From contig NC_133650.1 of the NCBI RefSeq assembly GCF_009905375.1, positions 304,869,574 through 304,933,573 of the forward strand: a stretch of 64,000 nucleotides of DNA. Reading direction: 5' to 3'. How positions within the stretch are numbered: position 1 is the stretch's first letter; each line of letters begins with the position of its first letter. This document shows positions 58,215-64,000 of this stretch, in pieces. The DNA is from Apium graveolens (taxonomy: Eukaryota; Streptophyta; Magnoliopsida; Apiales; Apiaceae). The notes beneath the pieces were generated by a model. It had not been told where the DNA came from. It was given only the letters and a program-made list of their open reading frames with translations, and did no database searches. The translations under genes were made by a program, and so were the position numbers.

Positions 58215-59228
58215 TCAAATATTAAAAGCACAGCACAGCTTGTTGAAACGTTTGAATCCTGCACGTTTAGCTAATGCCTCAAACTCTTTTTCAGTCCTTT
58301 CTCTTCCACCAGGAATATCTATCAACATATAGGCGTCTAACTGAAGGACAGTCTTAGTAACAAGTGAAGTTTCAGGTTGCTCCGGAAGAATAGACTCTGC
58401 AACAACTACCTTTCCCTCATCCGCGAGTGCTTGGTAACAATTTGTCAAGAATCTCAAACACTCTTCATCACTCCAGTTATGACATATCCACTGCAGAGAT
58501 CACAAAGTCATGAACTAGCGGATAAATTTACGCGACACACACTGATATGTAAACACATTACAAACCTTCAAGAATATGGCATCTCCCTTTGGCACGCTAG
58601 TAAACATGTCCCCTCCAATATGTTCCACACCTACACACGCACATATTACTAAATTTTGTGCAGTGAACTTAAAAGAAATGCGTGGAAAGAGCTATAATTT
58701 ACCGTAGTTTCTTTAGTTATACTCCCTCCGTCCCTTTCAATTGTTTACGTTTTTTAGAGAGTGTCCGACACGCATTTTAAGGTGCATATTATGTATAGTT
58801 CTGTAAAAAAAAATTTACAATTTTGTTTTTCTGAATAAAAATTTAAACATTTAACTTTTATTCAGAAAAAGAAAATTTTGTTTTTCTGTATTTTTAGTCA
58901 AATATCTGCAGACTGGCATTAAGCCATAGCTCCGCACTTGGAGACCATTAGGTAGCTCAACAAGCTTACATTTGAGAACCAAGTAGCTAGCCAGGATTCT
59001 GAGTATACGGTCGAGCATAAGCGCTGCATCAAGGTTTGATGTGGGAAGCATGGAGGCTAGCTCATTGGGAGTTACTTACGCTCCCGGACCAGCATTAGCA
59101 ATGATCTCCAAAAGGTCAAGCTCAATGGCCACTTTCAGAGTCATGGGAAGTACAGAGGCAGTTGCGAGTTGCAATGCAAACAAACAAGCTTCTTCTGCTT
59201 CAGATGCAGTACTCTTGATATGAGCCAT
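58215..59228 (-). pseudogene. COMT-like O-methyltransferase pseudogene OMT-a', exons 1, 3, 4 (unit 2)
   Basis: Exon 1 starts [10 protein letters not shown] at 59228 and matches unit 1, but a TAA at 59076-59078 replaces the Tyr of GAYVTP. Its 3' end, intron 1 and exon 2 are missing, replaced by a truncated Stowaway (58722 to about 58888). Exon 3 (about 58625-58566) reads [20 protein letters not shown]. Exon 4 starts after CTGCAG at 58492 with [15 protein letters not shown], which contains the catalytic His. It continues [32 protein letters not shown] and the end KLCCAFNI at 58215. The usual last few residues after AFNI are cut by a stop. These catalytic exons are absent from unit 1. Confidence 0.85.
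58722..58888. mobile_element. Truncated Stowaway-like MITE at the OMT-a' deletion
   Basis: Begins TA then CTCCCTCCGTCCC, the common plant Stowaway (Tc1/mariner) terminal repeat, and runs AT-rich with an internal inverted pair (TTTTTCTGAATAAAA and TTTTATTCAGAAAAA). The right terminal repeat is missing; exon 1 sequence resumes instead. Unit 1 has about 440 bp of gene at this place. Confidence 0.65.
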
Positions 59229-59705
59229 TGCTTGATTTCATTGGATGAGTGTGACTATTGGACGTACTTATAAGATGGTTTGTTGCACACTTTCTTTCTT
59301 GTTAGGTTATTAAATTTTACTTTATTATTAAACCAACCATTTTGATTACTATAAGGCGCTTAAAGATGACTTCCGGCACTCTTTCGTGATATCTGAAGTT
59401 GGTTCTTATTAGACCAACCTTTTATGTGTGAAAAAGATTGAATATATGATGGTAGACAAAATTTGTACTTCTTTGAAAGTATTTCTTCTTTGCATGAAGA
59501 AAGTCCCCCTGCAGAATATGTTCTGTTGGTCAATTTAGGAATATTCAACATGTTATCTAATGCCTAAACAGGAAAAAACAATTCTTCATATTTACTTTTA
59601 GTTTACAAATAGTGTCAATCTTATTCTCACATTCATCTCCTCACCAGTCCTCACTGTGCTTGAACTAGTGTACCGCAGGTTACTAGTTCCAGAACATATT
59701 AACCA

Positions 59706-59930
59706 ATGGACGCTCGAGTTCTAGTACGTCTATTGCTTTTAATTCTTTTTATTTTACTGGTGATTATCTGTGTAATTACACATATCTATCTGAACCTGCA
59801 CAAATTTCGACATGGTCTTCCAAGTACTAATCGACTAGATCCTCCTGCGACTGTGACAACTGGCGGAGGGTTTCCCACAAGTGTTGCCTCAATGAATGAA
59901 AACAGTGTTGGAGATGGAAATGTGGTTTAG
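59706..59930 (+). CDS. Small protein with hydrophobic N-terminus (unit 2 copy)
   Basis: 74 residues, MDARVLVRLLLLILFILL, hydrophobic to about residue 28, then LNLHKFRHGLPSTNRLDPPA and a tail with SMNENSVGDGNVV. Compared with 5431-5631, most changes are conservative (V/I, S/T) and the length difference is a whole number of codons. Likely a secreted or anchored small peptide. Family and function are not recognised. Confidence 0.58.
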   Translation: MDARVLVRLLLLILFILLVIICVITHIYLNLHKFRHGLPSTNRLDPPATVTTGGGFPTSVASMNENSVGDGNVV

Positions 59931-61500
59931 TAATGTACTCGGTATCTAGAGCATAGTAAGATGGTTCCAGCTTCCAAAATTTCCGTCATTTTGATACCTC
60001 CATCAGGGGCGGAACTAAGGGGACTGGAGTGAGTCTCGGTCCCTCCCAACTGTCAAAATTCACCAAAATTTAGTGTAAACTTTTAAAAAAATATGAAATA
60101 ATTTGATGCGGTCCCCCTAAATTATATTCCTGTTTTTGCCTCTGACCTCCATTAAGATCTCCATAATCTCACTCTACCAAAACCCCCTTCCAAGTGGATG
60201 GATGATATACAGTGTATACTTTGTTTAGTTATGATTATTAATTTGATTTTGTATTGAAATGATAGGTATTCCCTTCAAGTGTTCATGTTGATATATGCGG
60301 ACATCAGACTCAATTCACGGCAAAATTAGAAGCAAATTAATAAGTTTTACGTTTCCAGTAACAATAGCAGATTTTTTATCTTCTGAAGTAGTTACACCTA
60401 AATCAGATAGACTAAGCCGCCAATAACAGTACTTGCTTAATCATGAGTGGCTTATATGTCAGTATACAGATTTTTTCCAGGAGGAAATCTAGAGAAGCCA
60501 ATAAATTTATGCACATTTTTTTGCATGCACTTAACTTAAGATCAGGGTGAAGGACGATTACATCGTAGGATTGGAACTCCAAACCAGGGACGGAGGCGGG
60601 GTATTCCCTTCTTTTAATATATATAATTAAAAATATATATTAATTATTCCGAAAAATATTTCGCCACCCCAAGGTCTGGCTTCTGGCTCCGTCCGTGCTC
60701 CAAACTCCTATCTTTACAGAGCTCCGATGCCATGTTAAGACCGTATATGTTAGGTCACTTTGAAACCTCAAGATGTCAAAAGAAGGTCATTTTATATTCT
60801 TCAATATCAACAAACTTTAATAAGATGACATGCAAAAAATATATAGGACTATTACCCCGGAAGTAATCACTAAGTTTTTTGGGAGTGGGAAGGGAGCAAC
60901 AGTAAATATCAGTGACAACTGATTGAGCCGAGAATAAAGGAGTGAAGTTGAACATATTGTGTCCATCCACATACATATTGTAGAGTGCTAAAGTATCATT
61001 TGGCTCATAAAGGACAATAGATTCTGGAATAAGTTTATCGCTGGTAAAGTTTAGATACTGAAGATGTTTAAAGAACTTGCTACATGAAACTCGAGGCTGC
61101 AATTAGTCATGGTATTTTTGCACTGGAGGTCTGCTACAAACACGAATAGCAATGAAAATTCTAGTTCATCTGCTAAGTTAATATCTTCCAATTGTTCTAT
61201 TAAGGCGGCTTGGAATTGCTTTCGTAGAATCTTTCAAATTTCCACGAGAATTTTCCACTTTGATGCTAATCTCCCCACTTAAACCTTGAGCTTCTAGACG
61301 GTTGCAGTACGCAATGCAAAACAATATAAGTGGTCTAAGGATCTGAGATTTAAGTGGTCTGCACTGAACACAACTATATCTTAATATGTGTGTGTGTCTA
61401 AATATCGATGAATAATGTCCATCTAAATTCATATCCTCAGTTTTCATTTATAAAAAATTAATATGAGCAATAGCATGATAGAGATGACAGAGCACTTGAC
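59931..61500. other. Unit 2 non-coding stretch between small peptide gene and OMT-b'
   Basis: Matches 5632-6650 and 7292-7440. It contains the 113-bp hAT MITE. A GTGTGTGTG run lies near 61387-61396. No credible gene. Confidence 0.55.
60585..60697. mobile_element. hAT-type MITE, 113 bp, TSD CTCCAAAC
   Basis: Ends CAGGGACGGAG and CTCCGTCCGTG are inverted repeats with one mismatch, flanked by the 8-bp direct repeat CTCCAAAC (60577-60584 and 60698-60705). An 8-bp TSD and CA...TG ends are typical of hAT. Unit 1 has a single CTCCAAAC here (near 6215-6222), so insertion followed the duplication. Confidence 0.85.
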
Positions 61501-61504
61501 ACAT

Positions 61505-62510
61505 CCAGGTCGCTCCAATTATGACATATCCACTGAGAAGATCACAAGGTAAATTATCAGTAAACAGATTAATCAGTTTCAAATTTTGTAATTAATTATC
61601 CGATCGATTATGTATACAACCTTCAAAAATATGGCATCCCCAGTTGGCACACTAGCAAACATATCCCCTCCAACGTGTTCCACGCCTGTACACACACATA
61701 AGAATTTACTGGAGCTAAATATAACTCAGGAAACGAATCGCAGAAGGATATATAGATTTGTGTTCTACATGTGCTGGGACTAAAGAGTGCTGAGGTACCA
61801 GTATTATAAGATGGAGCATCTTCAACAACGTGAGGGAGATCGAAATTGATTCCTTTAATTGTAGGGTGCTTGGAGATAATTGAACTAAGGGTAGCCCCGG
61901 TACCACCACCAACATCAACTAAAGTCCCGAGACCTTTGAAACCATCGTATTTCTCAAGGATCTTTTTGATGATAATGGTAGAATGATTTTTCATAGCCTG
62001 GTTGAATACCTTATTGAATCGAGGATCTGTGCCACTATAATCATATACATTCATTCCAAATGCCTTGTCAAATGGAAGTCCGCGGTCCACAACCGCATCT
62101 TTCAAGTAGTACCTGTGATATTTAGCATCGTGTTAAGTTAATGACTTTGCCAAAGTTTATATTTTTCTTGTAGTATAGTAGAGAATACTGTTAGAATTTA
62201 ATATAAGATTCAGTTGGAGCCCTCATCTAATATCTTTAGATTTTGGATTGAAGATCCGTGTTAAGTTACCGGTTCATCTAAAACATTAAGACGTTAGATG
62301 AACGTCCCAATTGGATTTCATATTATATTCTAATAAATACGATACCAGCTTTCCATCATAATCTTATCCATATTCAGGAGCGTAAGTGGTGCCATGGAGA
62401 CTCCATCTGCATTTTCTGTCAAAAATTTGCAAACATTCGTTACTCCATATCTTCGCTCAACTTGACCATTGGCTAGCTCATTAAGCTCACATTTAAGAAC
62501 AGAGTAGAAT
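61505..62510 (-). pseudogene. COMT-like O-methyltransferase pseudogene OMT-b', N-terminus lost and exon 4 cut (unit 2)
   Basis: Exon 1 survives only from about 62510 ([38 protein letters not shown]) to ESW at about 62343. Exon 2 (about 62113-61790) is intact: [23 protein letters not shown]-type [20 protein letters not shown] and the SAM-binding [20 protein letters not shown]. Exon 3 (about 61688-61622) reads [20 protein letters not shown]. Exon 4 begins after CTCAG near 61537 with WICHNWSD and then diverges. It therefore retains the cofactor site but not most of the catalytic exon or the dimerisation domain. Confidence 0.85.
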
Positions 62511-63190
62511 AGCCGGAAAGGATAGCTACTATGCATGCATCCGGTCATTTGCGCTCTGGCTTGTTTCCTTATATACCATCTGTATCTATTGTCCGATCAG
62601 ATTTAACCAAAATACATGAGACAAGAAACCAAATATCATGTGGTGAACTCAGATCACCAGTCTGTAAAAGACATAAAACTAACTCTATATCTGGTAAACT
62701 TCACATCAATTAGGCATTGCTTGCAAAATTCCAATGGTATCAATAACATACTTCTAATAACATGTTAGGCATGATATGCTAAAGCTATAACTAAAATAAA
62801 AAAATGTCACCAACCTTTCCACTGAATTCTGTGGTGCATATTTAAAGAACTTCATCAGAAGATGAACACCACACGACATTTCTGACCGACAAAGAATAGC
62901 CGGAAAAGATAGCTATCATGCATATGCATCCGGTCATTTGCGCTCTGGCTTGTTTCCTTATATACCATCTGTATCTATTGTCCGATCAGATTTAACCAAA
63001 ATACATGAGACAAGAAACCAAATATCATGTGGTGAACTCAGATCACCAGTCTGTAAAAGACATAAAACTAACTCTATATCTGGTAAACTTCACATCAATT
63101 AGGCATTGCTTGCAAAATTCCAATGATAGAAAATCTGCAAAAGCAATGAACAGAATTAAACATACTTCTAATAACACGTTAGGCATGATC
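62510..63190. repeat. Two tandem copies of the 8537-8830 segment
   Basis: 62510-62790 and about 62885-63185 both match 8537-8830. The second is preceded by 62806-62884, which matches 8435-8536. So unit 2 has a partial copy fused to OMT-b' exon 1 and then a fuller copy; the fusion point explains the lost OMT-b' N-terminus. Confidence 0.8.
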
Positions 63191-63597
63191 CCCTTTGAAA
63201 TTTCTTAAAAACTGTAACTTACCGCTTAAAATTGGAAAAGGTGATTTAAATATCAAAACTTATAAGTATCATTTATTTAGGTGTTCCAATAATTTTCCTT
63301 ATTAGTTTATAATGTCTTTGGTAAATTATAACTTATAATGGAACGTGAAATGTTAGGATATCAAACATTTCAATTATCATCATATATGATGAATATTTGG
63401 GTCTTCTTTGATTTATTCAAACAGGGGGCATAAGCTGAAACAGCAGGGTTTTTGCCCATTTAATTTCCATGATATGGAGAGACACACAGACACTATATCT
63501 GAAATCAAACAAGTTTTAGACCATGCCGACAGAATGTTATAATCAACCAACTACGGTAAAACGTAATAAATTAATACCTTTCGGTTCATAAAAATTA
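63191..63597. other. Unassigned AT-rich stretch
   Basis: No match to unit 1 and no recognisable gene or repeat. It may be the original right flank of the duplication. Confidence 0.4.
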
Positions 63598-63815
63598 CTC
63601 CCTTCGTCCCCTCAATTCTTTACACTGTACTGAGCTTAATGCTCTTATTAAATATAGTTGTATAATTTTTTAAATTTTCCTTTTCTTCTAAATAAAAATA
63701 TAATGTTTAAACTTTTATACAAAAACAGAAAATTTTAAAAATAAATTACACATATTTAATTTATAGTTATCTTAAATGCGTGTCTAGCATGTGAAAAAAA
63801 GAGGGACGGAGGTAG
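63598..63815. mobile_element. Stowaway-like MITE, complete
   Basis: Ends CTCCCTTCGTCCC and GGGACGGAGGTAG (inverted, two mismatches), flanked by TA on both sides (63596-63597, 63816-63817). At 218 bp, AT-rich and non-coding, it fits a Tc1/mariner-derived Stowaway. Confidence 0.85.
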
Positions 63816-64000
63816 TATTAGTTAATGGAAATATTAATATATTAATAAATTAATAATTTATTAATTTATCGATATATTAATAATTTATTAATTTATTGAG
63901 ATATATTATTTAAAATTTTATAACATATACAATTCTCAGAAAAATAATTTATTTTCATCTATTGAATACTTAAAGTAACATTAAGAAATATTTATGAATT
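63816..64000. other. AT-rich palindromic tail
   Basis: Repeated AATTTATTAAT and ATATTAATAAAT words in both orientations (63838-63905). No gene. Confidence 0.5.

Larger units (their letters stand above)
31698..63190. repeat. Segmental duplication, unit 2 (split by a retroelement nest)
   Basis: Matches unit 1 (284-8837) in the same order and orientation. The match is continuous at 31698-34522, is interrupted by the nested Sirevirus-like elements (34523-57339), and resumes at 57340. Unit-specific changes include a truncated Stowaway at OMT-a, a 113-bp hAT MITE at 60585, absence of the 636-bp solo LTR, and a local doubling of the 8537-8830 segment. Confidence 0.85.

Overview
This is plant nuclear DNA, AT-rich and dominated by transposable elements, from a eudicot. 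Apiales is a guess, based on the look of the O-methyltransferase pieces and retroelements; the sequence alone does not prove it. Evidence for a plant nuclear genome: intron-containing genes, Sirevirus-type Ty1/copia elements, an En/Spm (CACTA) transposon with a plant TNP2 transposase, Helitrons, Stowaway and hAT MITEs, and a nuclear copy of chloroplast rpoB-rpoC1.

The scaffold is a segmental duplication. Unit 1 (about 284-8837) and unit 2 (about 31698-63190) carry, in the same order, two Helitrons, a RING-H2 gene, a COMT-like O-methyltransferase (OMT-a), a small hydrophobic-leader peptide gene and a second O-methyltransferase (OMT-b). Every large gene copy is damaged, and the damage differs between units. 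The RING copy in unit 1 is frameshifted; the copy in unit 2 is open but has lost the first zinc-binding Cys. The four OMT copies keep different exons. The small peptide gene is open in both units.

Layout. 1-283: plastid DNA insert. 284-8837: unit 1, with a clean 636-bp solo LTR at 6651-7286. 8838-21954: a small solo LTR split by a 12.8-kb CACTA element (8870-21643, TSD AGG). The CACTA carries an intact three-exon TNP2 transposase on the minus strand and a ten-or-more-exon Transposase_24/DUF8039/Ulp1 gene on the plus strand, with a 2.1-kb array of 175-bp repeats between them. 22262-24142: Ty3/gypsy remnant. 24143-28840: decayed Ty1/copia on the minus strand. 29560-31697: LINE remnant split by a 1-kb LTR, with its A-tail ending at the unit 2 border.

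Unit 2 is opened by a nested pair of Sirevirus-like retrotransposons. The outer one (34523-57339, minus strand, TSD TAACA) has its reverse transcriptase cut by the inner one (38983-52309, plus strand, TSD AGACG). Both have LTRs, an initiator-Met PBS, gag, pol, a polypurine tract and a long extra reading frame after pol; all reading frames carry stops or shifts.

The most unusual signal is that each nested element carries its own short DNA word repeated throughout: TCAACGGAT in the inner, AATGAGACA in the outer. The words sit at matching positions (LTR, the spacer between integrase and reverse transcriptase, and the region after pol) and are read in different frames and orientations, which points to selection on DNA or RNA rather than on protein. 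A third element (gypsy remnant) repeats GCATGATCATGC. All coordinates and alignments were made by eye.
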